This document shows, one piece after another, positions 1 to 12,054 of a stretch of 64,000 nt of DNA. The notes under the pieces are model-generated. The model was not told the DNA's origin, did not search any database, and saw only the letters and a program-made list of their open reading frames with translations. Made by a program: the position numbers and the translations under genes. Source of the stretch: Doris montereyensis (Eukaryota; Mollusca; Gastropoda; Nudibranchia; Dorididae); contig JAXRKP010000560.1 of assembly GCA_037039925.1 (NCBI GenBank), forward strand, positions 115,322 through 179,321, given 5' to 3'. Position 1 is the first letter of the stretch. Each line of letters begins with the position of its first letter.

Positions 1-64
1 GAGAGAGAGATGAGAGAAGAAATTATGAATAATACCTCAGAAATTATTGAAATACTACAAAACC

Positions 65-101
<37 letters not shown>

Positions 102-3100
102 AGATGTTCGATCTAGAAGAAAGATGAGAAAAGTCAAAATTGTAGATGTGTTTTGGTGTTATAAAATCAACATATTGATCACGAAACGCTTTTGATCTAT
201 AATGTAATAAATTATTGATAACATCCCAGAAATATTTTACAAATGTTTGAATTTTACTGAATTAGAGAATATCTATAAGGTGATAATTTTTAAATCATAT
301 AAGGAATAGATGATATATCTAGACAACATGATATATTTGTAGAGACACACCTCCATTTTTAAAAGGGGATGAATAATCCTATTAACAATTTGGGTTTTTA
401 ATGGGTGCTAAGAAAACCCTCATTACCAAAATTATTAGATGAAAGTTTTCCTAACTAATGAATTGAGTGATGAATTACATAAAAAAAAGTAATTGAAATT
501 TCCTGCAACTTTTTTACTGCTTGAGTATGTCGTGCAGATCTTGACTAACAGAAATATCAGAATCAAAAATAAACACTAGAAATATCTGATAACAGTCATA
601 GATGCAATAATTATCAGCTTTAAAAACTCCCAGCATATAATTTGATTTTGAATAGATAGAAAACCTAAAACACACTTCCATGGGAGAATTATTTAATTTT
701 AGAAATATTTTTGAAAGAAAATGATTGTATATTCTATAACGAAATGAAGATTTTAAACGGCTTTTAAAATTTCAAAATTTTTGCTTTTAATACAACAAAA
801 TATTATGATGTTTTTAAATTATTATATCTTCACAATGCTTATTAAGATGACATTAGAAGAAAGTAAAAGAGTAGATATTTATGAAAGACTATTTAGGTTT
901 CATTCTCAAAGCAAAAAGAAACCAAATTTAAAGTAGGTGAGTTCCATTTTAATATTTTGTTATAAAATCATCATTGAGAAAACGATAGTGAAAGTTAACT
1001 TTCTTTTAATATAACTTTTTTTTTTATTAACCATTTTTGGACCAAAAATTGAATCATAAAATGTTTATATTTTACATGAATTAACCTGCTTTATATTTAT
1101 AAAAGATAAGAAAACATTTCTTAGGTCATGAAGACATCTACTTTGTGTTACTTACAAAATAAAAATGTTAACCAGTATCAATATTATTGATCTTTTTATT
1201 TAATTTAATGTAACTAGTATACATATATTGCTGGTGATGGGGCAGTATTAAAGATTTTATTTTTTATTTAGCTTTATAAAAATGGTAATCAATAATTGAC
1301 CAAAGATATTCTTAACGATTGTATTTCTAAAACTAAATTAAGGTTATTTCTAAAAAAAATATTATCCTTAATCCTTGATTATATTACTTTCCTCTACTGA
1401 AAGTATCCTTTTGGTCATCTCTGAATTATACTTCTCTGGTCAATTTTCTTCAACCTGACATCCAATAGAAATATCATTCAACAGAATTGATGAAGTTTTA
1501 ATGAAATGCAATCATTTGATAAACAAAATAAACTATATTGATCAAAAGAATAAGATCTATTATAACGACGTGGGAAATCATCTATAAAGTTAATGTATTT
1601 AAGTCTTTAATTCAAATTTATTATGTTTCTCCCAAAAAGATATCTTATAAATCATCTCTTTGTTAATGTACTCTTTTAGTCTTGAACTAATTCATTACAA
1701 CGTGACCTTGATTTTGAAATTATGAATAATACCTCAGAAATTTTGAAATTACAAAACCATTGTAATTTTTATGAGATCAAAATTGTATTTTCTTTTAAAA
1801 TTGAAACATTTATTTGATTTACAATGTAAATAAATTATTGCTTATTTTACAATGTTTGAATTGGTGTAGCATATCTATAAAGGATGATTTTAAATCGATG
1901 TGATAGACTACCACCAGTTTTGATCTCTTCTTTAGGATGAATAATCCTATTAACAATTTATTTATAGCTCCTCTATTACCAGTCTTAGAAAGTGTTTTCC
2001 TCGCTTTACTAACATTTGTTGCAACTTCTTTTTACTGTTTGAGTTGTAACATTACTAACTATAGAATCAAGTAATCTGGTTCCATTGTAATAATTATCAG
2101 CACTCCCAGCATATAATTTTGATTTTGAATAATACCCATTACCACTTCCAGTATTTAATTTTAGTTTGAATAATGATATGTTTCATAACCACATCGATTT
2201 TCTTTTATAAGTTAATGTTAAACAGATTATTTGTGTCTATTATTATATCTTCAAATGCTTCGTTATCTTCATTAGTAATTAAATGGTCAAGTTTCATTCT
2301 TGTTAATAATTCCCATCAACGACCAGTTTTTAATTTTGTTATAATATCATCATTAGTATTCGATAGTGAAAGTTTATTTCCAATTATAAGTTTTTAACTT
2401 AACCATTTTTGGACCAAATGTTGAATCATAAAGTTTATTATTAAAAGAATCTTTGAGCATTCTTCTCATAAGTCCCAAAAAATCATATTTATTGCCTTCA
2501 TTATCTTTAACATATTCTATTGCTGGTGTGTTTGTTTTATTTTCTACAGCTTGATCGAATAATTATTTTTGCTCTTTTCAATAAATTAAATTGTTTCTCA
2601 ATTTTTCCTGTCATCTTTCCTCTATTAAAGGTTTGGTATCTCTCATCATGTCAATTTTCTTCAAATCCTTTCAGTAGCAAATATATCTTTTAACTCATCT
2701 TTTAAATTAATGTATTCTCTAACTAATTTATAAATACCAATCATCTATAAAGTTAATGTATTATTTAAGTCTTTAACTAATTTATTATGTCTCTCCAATC
2801 ATCTATCTTATAACTCATCTCTTAAGTTAATGTACTCTTTTAGTCTTGAACTAATTCATTTAAGTCTCTCCCAATCATCTATTTTTTTAAGTCATCTCTT
2901 AAGATAAACTCTTTCCCAAACTAAGTTTATTACGTCTCTCCCAATGATCTCTTAAGTTAAATGAGTACGTCTTAATTAATTAGCAACTGTCTCTGCCAAT
3001 GATCTCTTAAGTTACGGTACTCTTTAACTAATTTTATTGTCTCTACCAATGATCTCTTAAGTTAATGTACTCTTTAACTAATAGGCGGGTGAAGACCCTA

Positions 3101-3320
3101 CGCATTTATGGGATGTATCTATCAAAACAATAGAGGTGGGGTTGGGCATGGATAAATGAGCTTTGTCCGAAGGCGTGTGTATGGGGGTCAGTTTTGATCT
3201 ATTGTGTGTGTGTGTGGGGGGGCTGACAGGAGGTTGTGTATCCTATGCATTTCTATGATCTATTTCTCAAACAAATGGATGTGGGGAGGGGGCCGGGAAA
3301 TGGACGTAGAAGGAGCTTTT
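1..3320. other. AT-rich duplicated region with decayed minus-strand coding sequence
   Basis: Contains short GA runs (1-11, 67-99) and a degenerate duplication: motifs at 19-68, 368-391 and 1035-1060 recur at 1717-1760, 1936-1959 and 2407-2432. On the minus strand about 2595-2170, stretches such as NKYDFLGLMRRMLKDSFNNK and LSLSNTNDDIITKLKT look like once-coding sequence broken by stops and shifts. From about 2700 to 3080 a loose repeat around CTCTTAAGTTAATGTACTC would encode INLRDEL-type heptads on the minus strand. I do not recognise the protein; a decayed mobile element is the simplest reading. Confidence 0.4.
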
Positions 3321-3338
3321 GATCAAATGCGTGCATGT

Positions 3339-3640
3339 GCGTAGGGGTCGGTTGGGTAGTGTTGTGTGATGGTGGGGTAGTTGTGTGATGGGTGGGGGTA
3401 GTGTTGTGTGATGGGGGTGTTGTGTGATGTGGGTGGGGGGTGTTGTGGATAGTGGGTGATGGGTGGGGGTAGTGTTGTGTGATGGGTGGGGTAGTGTTGT
3501 GTGATGGGTGGGGTAGTGTTGTGTGATGGGTGGGGGGTAGTGTTGTGTGATGGGTGGGGTGTTGTGTGATGGGTGGGGGTAGTGGTTGTGTGATGGGTGG
3601 GGGTAGTTGTGTGATGGGTGGGGTAGTGTTGTGTGACGTC
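3339..3640. repeat. GT-rich minisatellite, about 22 bp unit
   Basis: Variants of GTGATGGGTGGGGTAGTGTT repeat with indels for about 300 bp. The plus strand is rich in runs of three or more G, so it could form G-quadruplexes. Confidence 0.85.
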
Positions 3641-3642
3641 TT

Positions 3643-3885
3643 GACTATTGCAACTCACTTTGGTATGGTCTTCCTAAGTGTCCCATCCAGTGATTACAGA
3701 AACTCCAAAATAGAGCAGCAAGGATAATAACTAGAACAAACGCATGGGAACATATCAGACCATTCCTGAAATCTTTTATTGGCTGCCAATTAATTTAGAA
3801 TTTAATTCAAAATTGCCTGTCTGGCTCTCAAATGTGTCAATCAATGATATGGCTCCCATCACTTTCAATCCTTGATCACCGTTTA
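3643..3885 (+). mobile_element. LINE fragment, 3' end of reverse transcriptase ORF (CR1/Jockey-like)
   Basis: Translates to LDYCNSLWYGLPKCPIQ, stop, LQKLQNRAARIITRTNAWEH, IRPFLKSF. This is the DYCNSLxYGLP ... LQKxQNxAAR ... HIxPxLK signature of the C-terminal region of CR1/Jockey-type non-LTR retrotransposons. Broken by a stop and later frame changes; a dead copy, in opposite orientation to the LINE just downstream. Confidence 0.75.
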
Positions 3886-3889
3886 TAAA

Positions 3890-6260
3890 CCTTCTTGACC
3901 TCTTCGTTCGTCCCATCTACAACGTCAAGGAAAGATTTCAAAACCTCGCTTTCACTTCCCATTCTACCTCTTCGGTGTTTGGGTTCAGATGACCGAGATG
4001 ATCTTTCTCCAGGATGCCCTGTCCTGGAATTTTTGGTTTCCTTCCAAAAAAAAGTTAAATTTTCTATGCTTCAATGCCTCTATTATATCTTCTTGCTACT
4101 TTCTCCGAGGCCCTACCTTTTGGTCTTTTACCTTGGGCTTTAGCACTGTATACTGATTTAGCTATTCTATTGTCATTCATTCTGTTTATAATGCCCAAAC
4201 AATCGCAATGGGATTTATTTCTATCTTAGTTTTTATGCCATCTGCTTTGGTTTGATCTCTTATTGTTGGGTCGTTTCTGATTTTGTCTCTTTTAGTTTTC
4301 CCTACAACTCTTTTTTAGATATTTCATTTCAGCTGCCTGTACTCTACTGTAATCTCTATTGTCTAAGTTTCCAGGTTTTGCTGCCATATGAGGAGAGTAG
4401 GACAATAAACTGCCATTTTGGTTTTTGTTGGATCTTTATCCAGGATGCCCTGTCCTGGCATTTTCTGTTTCCTTCCAAACAAAATTAATTTTCTATGCCT
4501 CAATACCTCTTTTATATCTTCTTCCCAGTTTCTCCGAGGTCTGCCTTTCGGTACTTGGGCTTTAAAATGATACTCTGATTTAGCTATTCTATTGTCCTCC
4601 AATCTGTTTACGTGCCCAAACTATCTCAATTGATTTGTTTCTATCTTAGTTTTTATGTCATCTGCTTTGGTTTGATCTCTTAATTTTGTGTTTCTGATTT
4701 TGTCTCTTATAGTTTTCCCTACTACCCTTTTTAGATATTTCATTTCAGCTGTCTGTACTCTACTGTATTCTCTACTGTCTAAGGTCCAGATTTCGCTGCC
4801 ATAGAAGAGAGTAGGACAATAAACTGTATTGTATAATGCCAATTTTGGTTTTTGTTGACAATTTTCACTTACCTACAAATGCCTTTCCTAGGTGGTCATA
4901 TATTGCACTTGTCTTTTGGATTCTCTGGCTGATTTCTTCTCTTAGATTTCCCTCTGAGTTAATCATTACACCTAGATAATTATAGCTGTGAACTTGTTCT
5001 AAATTCTCCCTGCCCAATTTAAGATGTTGTGTTTTAGCTTCCCTAGTTACTAGCATTTGTTTTGTTTTGGTTTTCTTTGCATTTACTCTCATTCCTCTTT
5101 TTTTTAGTTCATTGTTCATAATGTTGATATTCGACTGGAGGTCACTTTCTGCTTTTCCAAACAGAACTAAGTCATCGGCAAATGAAAGCATTGATACATT
5201 TACTGGTTTGAGCTTCACACATACCTTACATTTCTTTTTCTGTCATTTTTGAGGATGCCTTCTGCGACTGAATCAATAAATGTGATAAACAAAAGAGGAC
5301 TTAGGATATAACCCTGTCTTACTCCTATATCTACATCAAATTATGCAGATATGTTTCGCAACTACTCTCACTGCACATGTTGGTTTTATTGTAAAAAACT
5401 TTTAATGGCTTCTATATAAATTTTATGCTCTACATTATGTTCTTTTAAGAAATAGTACAACTTTATACATCTGCCCCTTTTCTTCAATTGTGCTATCATT
5501 CAGATCCATCTGTCTTTTTCACTGATAAATCTTTTTATCATAGATTGGTATACCTGTTTTACTACTTGTTTCTTTAGTTCCTCTATTTTGAGTTTAAGTA
5601 GCTTTCTTCTCTTTCCTTTATTGTTTGTTTTCTTCAGTCAGTAATCTCCTTTTTGGCAATCACTAGGTGATGTTCACTAGCTACTTCTGCTCCTCTATTT
5701 ACTCTTGCATTCAATGTACTGTAAAAGGGAGCTGGTAACTATTATATGTAGTCTATCATTGACTTATCACACCTGTCTTCATTCTTTCTTGTATATTTGT
5801 GGATATCTTTATGAGGAAAAAAGGTGTTGGCTATTTTCATGTTATTCTTTAGGCAAAATTATATTAGTCTCTCTCCATTTGGAAAAGTTGTTGTCTCTCA
5901 TTCTTTACCTATTACTCCTCCTGATGATTTTACATTGTTGCCTACTCTAGCATTTAAATTTTCTAAAAGCATTAGTTCCTGTTTGGGTTTAAGATTCTCT
6001 GCAACTATTTGTAAGTCGTTTTCGAAGATATCTTTTTCTTCTTTTGCATCTTCGTTTTTAAGCTATTTATAAATTTATTCTCTGCATCTTCGTTTCATGT
6101 CTTTGATGCACTAGGAAGCCTAAAGCTCTATGACATCTACTCCTAAGATTAAAATATCATTCGGTCCTCATTTTCTGTGCCTTGTTTTTCAAATCTTTGT
6201 TTCTGCCTACTTCTGCTCTAGCTCTATCTTTGACATCTACTCTGAAAGATTAAAAAATTC
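3890..6260 (-). mobile_element. Decayed non-LTR retrotransposon (endonuclease to 3' end)
   Basis: On the minus strand, in order: endonuclease remnant at about 6000-5830 (ELMLLENLNARVGNN, FPNGERLI), linker, reverse transcriptase at 5218-4865 with the FADD catalytic motif (SFADDLVLFGKAESDLQSNI) and HSYNYLGVMINSEG, then the C-terminal AEMKYLKRVVGKTIRDKIRN and GRPRRNWEEDIKE segments. Multiple stops and frame breaks, so inactive. The last ~430 bp is tandemly duplicated (4010-4440 and 4441-4860). Related fragments occur at 31340-32480, 43735-44170 and 50140-51545. Confidence 0.85.
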
Positions 6261-6279
6261 GGTCTACAGCCTTGTTTTT

Positions 6280-8400
6280 AACTGTCAATCTGACAATTTC
6301 CTCTACAAGAAAAAACCCCTGTAAAATCTATTTCCTCTACAAGAAAAAACCCCACTGTCAATCTATTTCCTCTACAAGAAAAAACCCCTGTCAATCTAAC
6401 TATTTCCTCTACAAGAAAAAAAGACAGAGTCAATCTAACTATTTCCTCTACCTACAAGAAAAAAAAAGACCCTGTAAATCTGACTATTTCTTCTACAAGA
6501 TAAAAATAGGCACTGTCAATCCCTGAAAATTTCTTCTATAAGAAAAAAAGACATTGTCAATCTGAAAATTTCTTCTATGAGAAAAAAGACACTGTCAATC
6601 TGACAATTTCTTCCATAAGAAAAAAAAGGTACGTGTCAATCTGACTATTTCTCCATATAAAAAAAAAACATTGCCAATCTGACTATTTCTTCTATAAAAA
6701 AAAGACATGTGTCGAAATCCGACTATTTCTTCTATAAGAAAAAACAGACATTGTCAATCTGACAATTTCTTCTATAGAGAAAAAAAACATTGTCAATCTG
6801 ACAATTTCTACCAAAAAAAAAAAGACATTGTCAATCTGACAATTTCTTCTATCCAGAAAAAAACATTGTCAATCTGACTATTTCCTCTATAAGAAAACTA
6901 GACATTATCAGTGTGACTATTTCTTCTATAAGAAAAAAAAGACAATGTCAGTGTGACTATTTCTTCTATAAGAAAAAAGACAATGTCAATCTGACTATTT
7001 CCTCTACAGAAAAAAAGACACTGTCAATCGGACTATTTCACTCTAAAAGAAAAAAAGACACTGTCAATCAGACATTTTCCTCCACAGAAAAAAAAGACAG
7101 TCAATCTGATTATTTCCTCTACAGAAAACAAGACACTGTCAATCTGACTATTTCCTCTAAAGAGAAAAAGATACTGTCAATCTGACTGTTTCCTCTACAG
7201 AAAAATAGACACTGTCAATCTAACTATTTCTGTACAACTAAAAAGACACTGGCAATCTAACATTTTCTTCTACAAAAAAAAGACACTGTCAATCTGACTA
7301 TTTTCCTCTACAGAAAAAAAAGAGCAGTCAATCTGATTATTTCCTCTACAGAAAAAAAGACATTGTCAATCTGACTATTTCCTCTACAAAAAAAAACCAC
7401 ACTTTCAATCTAACAATTTCCCCTAAAAGAAAAAAAGACAGTGTCAATTGAACCATTTTCTCCACACAAGAAAAAAGACACTGTCAATCTAACAATTTCC
7501 TCTACATGAAAAAAGACACTGTCAATCTAACTATTTGCTTTACATATCAGAACAAAAACACTGTCAATCTAACTATTTGCTTTATATCAGAACAAAAACA
7601 CTGTCAGTCTAACTATTTGCTTTACATATCAGAACAAAAACACTGTCCAGTCTAACTATTTGCTTTACATATCAGAACAAAAACACTGTCAATCTAACTA
7701 TTTAGCACATATCAGAACAAAAACATTGTCAATCTAACTATTTGCTTTACATATCAGAACAAAAACACTGTCAGTCTAACTATTTGCTCTACATACAAGA
7801 ACAAAAACACTGTCAATCTAACTACTTGCTCTACATACAAGAAAAAAAAAGACACTGTCAATCTAACTATTAAGCTCTACATACAAGAAAAAAAAGACAC
7901 TGCCAATCTAACTATAGCTCTACATATAAGATAAAAGACACTGCCAATCTAACTATTTGCTCTGCATATAAGATAAAAGACACTGCCAATCTAACTATTT
8001 GCTGCATATAAGATAAAAGACACTGCCAATCTAACTATTAGCTCTACATATAAGATAAAAGACACTGCCAATCTAACTATTTGCTCTGCATATAAGATAA
8101 AAGACACTGCCAATCTAACTATTAACAATACATATAAGATAAAAGACACTGCCAATCTAACTATTAGCTCTACATATAAGATAAAAGACACTGCCAATCT
8201 AACTATTTGCTCTGCATATAAGAAAAAAAAGACACTGCCAATCTAACTATTAGCTCTACATATAAGATAAAAAGACACTGCCAATCTAACTATTTGCTCT
8301 GCATATAAAGAAAAAAAGACACTGCCAATCTAACTATTTGCTCTACATACAAGAAAAAAAAGCTGTCAATCTAACTATTTCGTTTACATTAAAGAAAAAG
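6280..8400. repeat. Minisatellite, about 36-42 bp unit
   Basis: Tandem units of the form GACACTGTCAATCTGACTAT + TTCCTCTACA + A-run, grading after 7500 into GACACTGCCAATCTAACTAT + TTGCTCTGCATATAAGATAA. The A-runs vary in length. The units become more uniform and 42 bp long toward 7900-8300, suggesting recent expansion at that end. It ends about 130 bp beyond the 3' edge of the 8531 exon. Confidence 0.9.
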
Positions 8401-8530
8401 ACACAATCAATTTAACACAAAAAAATAAACAAAGCACTACAAAAAATACAAAGTCATTTTGACTAATTTTTTCTACAAAAAAAACAAAGATAACGTCAAT
8501 TGTCTGATTTCATGAAAATATGATTCTTAC

Positions 8531-8622
8531 CTTTTGAGGCCAGTTATCCATCTCAGCTAATTTGTTTTAAAACTTTCTCTCAAATCTTCGATCCTATTCT
8601 GATGGGCTTCAATCAACAGCTC
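8531..8622 (-). CDS. LEKR1: LEKR1-like exon ELLIEAHQNRIEDLRES (one-base frame break)
   Basis: From acceptor TTTCATCTACTAG the exon reads ELLIEAHQNRIEDLRESFKT and then meets a stop. The last part reads LAEMDNWPQK in another frame up to a good donor (CAAAAG|GTAAG). The 92-bp length is one short of a codon multiple, so one missing base in the A-rich run near 8564 would make the exon continuous. This is either a base error in the assembly or real damage. Downstream exons would lie below 8526; none was recognised there. Confidence 0.5.
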
Positions 8623-8851
8623 CTAGTAGATGAAAATACGGTAAACCATTTTATGAATTTAAACCATCCGAATTTAAAAATGATTGCTGAAAAAACCCCA
8701 GCAGAAGCAGAGGAAACATGTTGCTACCATTCTAGAGAAAAAAGAACAGCTAAATTATTTTCCTTTCTTTGCTTTTTGTATCAATCAATAAACAATCACC
8801 AAACAATACATATAACCCAAACAGGGGGTAGTTGTTTTTCATCTTTCCTTT

Positions 8852-9167
8852 TTCTTCTTCTTCTTCTTCTTCTTCTTCTTCTTCTTCTTCTTCTTCTTCT
8901 TCTTCTTCTTCTTCTTCTTCTTCTTCTTCTTCTTCTTCTTCTTCTTCTTCTTCTTCTTCTTCTTCTTCTACTTCTTTTTCTTCTTCTTCTTCTTCTTCTT
9001 CTTCATCATCTTCTTCTTCTTCTTCTTCTTGCTCTTCTTCCTCTTCCTCTTCCTCTTCCTCTTCTTTTTCTTCTTCTTCTTCTTCTTCTTCTTTTTCTTC
9101 TTCTTCTTCTTCTTCTTCTTCTTCTTCTTCTTCTTCTTCTTCTTCTTCTTCTTCTTCTTCCTCTTTT
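8852..9167. repeat. CTT/GAA microsatellite, about 315 bp
   Basis: Nearly pure CTT on the plus strand with a few CTC, CTA and CAT interruptions. Homopurine-homopyrimidine mirror repeat, able to form triplex DNA. Lies in the short intron between the 9338 and 8622 exons of the LEKR1-like gene. Confidence 0.97.
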
Positions 9168-9337
9168 TTTGTGATGATGACTGACTATCTCCAATTTGAG
9201 TATTGTTGTAAGCAGGCATTGTTTTAATTTAGTTAAAGTAATCAATATTTTATTAAGAAGTGTTGTAAATGAATTGATTTTTAAATTAACAAAAAGTAGT
9301 ATTACACTACGAGGACAAAAGGTAAATAAAAAAGACG

Positions 9338-9417
9338 CTAGAAAAACCTTTCTGCCTTTAGAGCGTCTTTGTCAGCTTTCACTCGTTCCAGAGTTTCCTT
9401 CAGCTGTTGACTTTCAT
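9338..9417 (-). CDS. LEKR1: LEKR1-like exon ESQQLKETLERVKADKD (3' end uncertain)
   Basis: Reads (D)ESQQLKETLERVKADKD then ALKAERFF and a stop at 9338-9340. Acceptor ATTGTTTTGCAG is strong. No good GT donor follows. It may be a terminal exon ending at the TAG; it may use the weak donor AAAG|GTTTTTC; or it may use a GC donor at CTAAAG|GCAG, which would leave phase 0 and fit the next exon at 8622. The coiled-coil sequence itself is convincing; its boundaries are not. Confidence 0.55.
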
Positions 9418-9488
9418 CTGCAAAACAATTTTCAATAATAAAAAGGATAAAAGATAAAGATGGATTTATCCGTCATTACCCCCAGTAA

Positions 9489-10290
9489 GTAAGTAGGCAG
9501 AGGACCATAACAGTAATATTTGTAGCCAGAGGACAATACATAACAGTAGTATTTGTTGCCAGAGGACAATACATAACAGTAGTATTTGTAGCACGCCAGA
9601 GGAAAATATATAACAGTAGTATTTGTAGCCGCCAGAGGATAATATAACAGTAGTATTTGTAGGCATAGGACAATACATAACAGTAGTATTTGTAGGCAGA
9701 GGACAATACATAACAGTAGTATTTGTAGGCAGAGGACAATACATAACAGTATGTTGTAGACAGGACAATACATAACAGTATTTGTAGGCAGAGGACAATG
9801 CATAACAGTAGTATTTGTAGCCGCCAGAGGACAATACATAACAGTAGTATTTGTAGCCAGAGGACAATACATAACAGTAGTATTTGTAGCCAGAGGACAA
9901 TACATAACAGTAGTATTTGTAGCCATAGGACAATACATAACAGTAGTATTGTAGCCGCCAGAGGAAAATACATAACAGTTGTATTTGTGCCGCCAGAGGA
10001 TAATACATAACAGTAGTATTTGTAGCAGCCAGCAGCCAGAATACATAACAGTATTTGTAGCCAGAGGACAATACATAACAGTAGTATTTGTAGCCAGAGG
10101 ACAATACATAACAGTAGTATTTGTAGCCAGAGGACAATACATAACAGTAGTATTTGTAGCCAGAGAGGACAATACATAACAGTAGTATTTGTAGCCAGAG
10201 GACAATACATAACAGTAGTATTTGTAGCCAGAGGACAATACATAACAGTAGTGTTTGTAGTCTGAGGACAATACATAACAGTAGTATTTG
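9489..10290. repeat. 33-bp minisatellite
   Basis: About 24 units of CAGAGGACAATACATAACAG + TAGTATTTGTAGC, some shortened. The unit length is a multiple of three and the minus strand has no stops, which produces long open frames on that strand that are not genes. Ends at the edge of a SINE copy (10290-10440). Confidence 0.93.
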
Positions 10291-10440
10291 TAGGCTGCTT
10301 GGCAACAACAATTCTGACAAGATTTGTCTCTATCAATAGCCAGGTATTCATCCACACCTGAGTCCAGTGAGCAGATGAAGTAAAGTACCTTCCCTAAAGG
10401 TAACATTGGGAAGAAAAAAACACCCCCAACTCCCAACACT
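10290..10440 (-). mobile_element. SINE fragment (family II)
   Basis: On the minus strand it matches the body of the SINE at 56391-56735: AGGGAAGGTACTTTACTTCA ... GACTCAGGTGTGGATGAATA ... CTTGTCAGA. The tRNA-like head is absent. It directly abuts the 33-bp minisatellite. Confidence 0.7.
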
Positions 10441-10973
10441 ACAGTTCAGCTAGAACGCCCATGGTGTAGTCATACACAGATCATGGAAGAACCTCATTCA
10501 GCTTCTTAGTCACAAATTGAACGTTGAGATAAGTTGGGGAATTCAAAATAGTGGACTAGTTCATGCTCTATCAGACTGCTGCCCCGGGTGAGAGACCACA
10601 TATTGCTATGGTAACAAGTTGAACTCCCAAGGAGATCTCTGGCTGATGCACTCCTTCTGTCGTGGCACAGCTATCACAAAGCTAGTTGGGGCCCAGCCCA
10701 ACCATGGCTAAATTCTTCCACATGTCAACCAACAGCAAACTTGCCCTCCACATGGGGTTAATCAAACTTTGGCATCGAAGGGGGGAGAGGATGTCTCTTT
10801 CTACCCAATGTATGTATGGTGTTTCCCGATTAGCCACAAAATTTGAGCCACATGTATTCATAACAGCCTCGAGCACATCGATGATCGCAATTTTAAGGGC
10901 TTGTTCTAGCTCAAGCAGTCCCAATATGGAAGTGGAAGAAGAAGATGAAGAATAAAAGAAAGAAGATAAAGCA
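10441..10973. other. No recognisable gene; intron of the LEKR1-like gene
   Basis: Mixed-composition DNA. Open frames on both strands around 10682-10955 are short, mirror each other and show no family motif; I do not call them genes. Confidence 0.5.
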
Positions 10974-11204
10974 AAAAGTTTTCATATCACTGAGATAAAT
11001 TAAGTTTTCATATCACTGAGATAAATTAAGTTTTCATATCACTGAGATAAATTAAGTTTTTATATCACTGAGATAAATTAAGTTTTCATATCACTGAGAT
11101 AAATTAAGTTTTCATATCACTGAGATAAATTAAGTTTTCATATCACTGAGATAAATTAAGTTTTCATATCACTGAGATAAATTAAGTTTCATATCACGAT
11201 TTTG
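10974..11204. repeat. 26-bp minisatellite
   Basis: About nine nearly identical copies of AAGTTTTCATATCACTGAG + ATAAATT. Very low divergence between units implies a young array. Each unit holds a short inverted repeat TATC/GATA around ACTGA. Confidence 0.96.
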
Positions 11205-11860
11205 TGGGTACAGTACCAAATTTGAGATATATCCATCTTCAACTTATGACCTTAACGTAAACAATGATTTAATGAATAAATAATTCTCATTGGATTTTGA
11301 TGTCTTTTCTTCAGTCATAGATGACTCTTCAATACAATTTTTGTGCGTTTAGAAGTAGATGAGAAAACAGTATGACTTAATTGATTCCATTGACAAATTA
11401 TTCACTGATTAAATCATTGTTTACATTGGTGGCATGCATTCAAAATGGACGAATTCCCTGTTTGGTAGCCACAGATTCTTGATTGATGTGCAAGCAGACC
11501 TCAGATCAAGAGCGACCACTTTTGTTGCCAAACATAACAATTGTTCTGCTACTTCTAGGCCAGATGTTGTGTTCCTTGGGAATAAAATCTGATGCATAAA
11601 TACATGCTGTGAGGAGTTGAATATCTCACCCACTGTGCAATCAATATAAACATCATCATCATTGCCTTTTCAGTTTATACCAGGTGAAGGCCACAAACAA
11701 CAGATTTCCACTTATTCCTATCTTGGGAAACTCTTGATAACCCCGCAACAAAAGATCCCATCTCTTGAAGTCATCATTCACTAGCTTTCTCCAGGTTAGC
11801 GTTGCCTTCCCTAATCCTCTACCCTCCGTAGATTCCTTGAAAGGCTTGACAGCATTTGCC
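11205..11860. other. No recognisable gene; intron DNA
   Basis: Unique-looking sequence with a 70-codon minus-strand open frame at 11421-11633 lacking any family motif. A stretch around 11640-11850 precedes the LINE fragment and may belong to it. Confidence 0.4.
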
Positions 11861-12000
11861 TTAAGAAAATACTACGGATTCAGTGGTCAGATAAAACTCA
11901 AATGAAACGCTGTGGGAAGTACAGTGCAGAAACCAATAGCAGAAGAAATAGGACAGCAGAGATGGAGATGGATAGGGCACATCATCAGATAACCTCAGAG
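11860..12000 (+). mobile_element. LINE fragment, C-terminal RWRWIGH segment
   Basis: Across frame breaks the plus strand reads IQWSDKT, AEEIGQQRWRWIGHIIR, matching the ...RRxWRWIGHxLR C-terminal signature common to animal RTE-type non-LTR elements. A dead fragment of about 140 bp, of a different subfamily from the minus-strand LINE at 3.9-6.3 kb. Confidence 0.65.
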
Positions 12001-12054
12001 AAGTACTACAACATCAATATAATAATAAGTTATTAATTTCTGTATCATGTATGT

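Noticed and set aside
8832..9245. Poly-Leu, poly-Ser and poly-Lys open frames
   Set aside because: Translations of a CTT/GAA microsatellite.
9432..10439. Three overlapping minus-strand open frames of about 280-335 codons rich in Tyr, Cys and Leu
   Set aside because: The 33-bp repeat is a multiple of three and has no stops on this strand; all three frames are open at once.
10682..10955. Gene on either strand (80-89 codons)
   Set aside because: Mirror-image open frames on both strands, no motif, inside an intron next to repeats.
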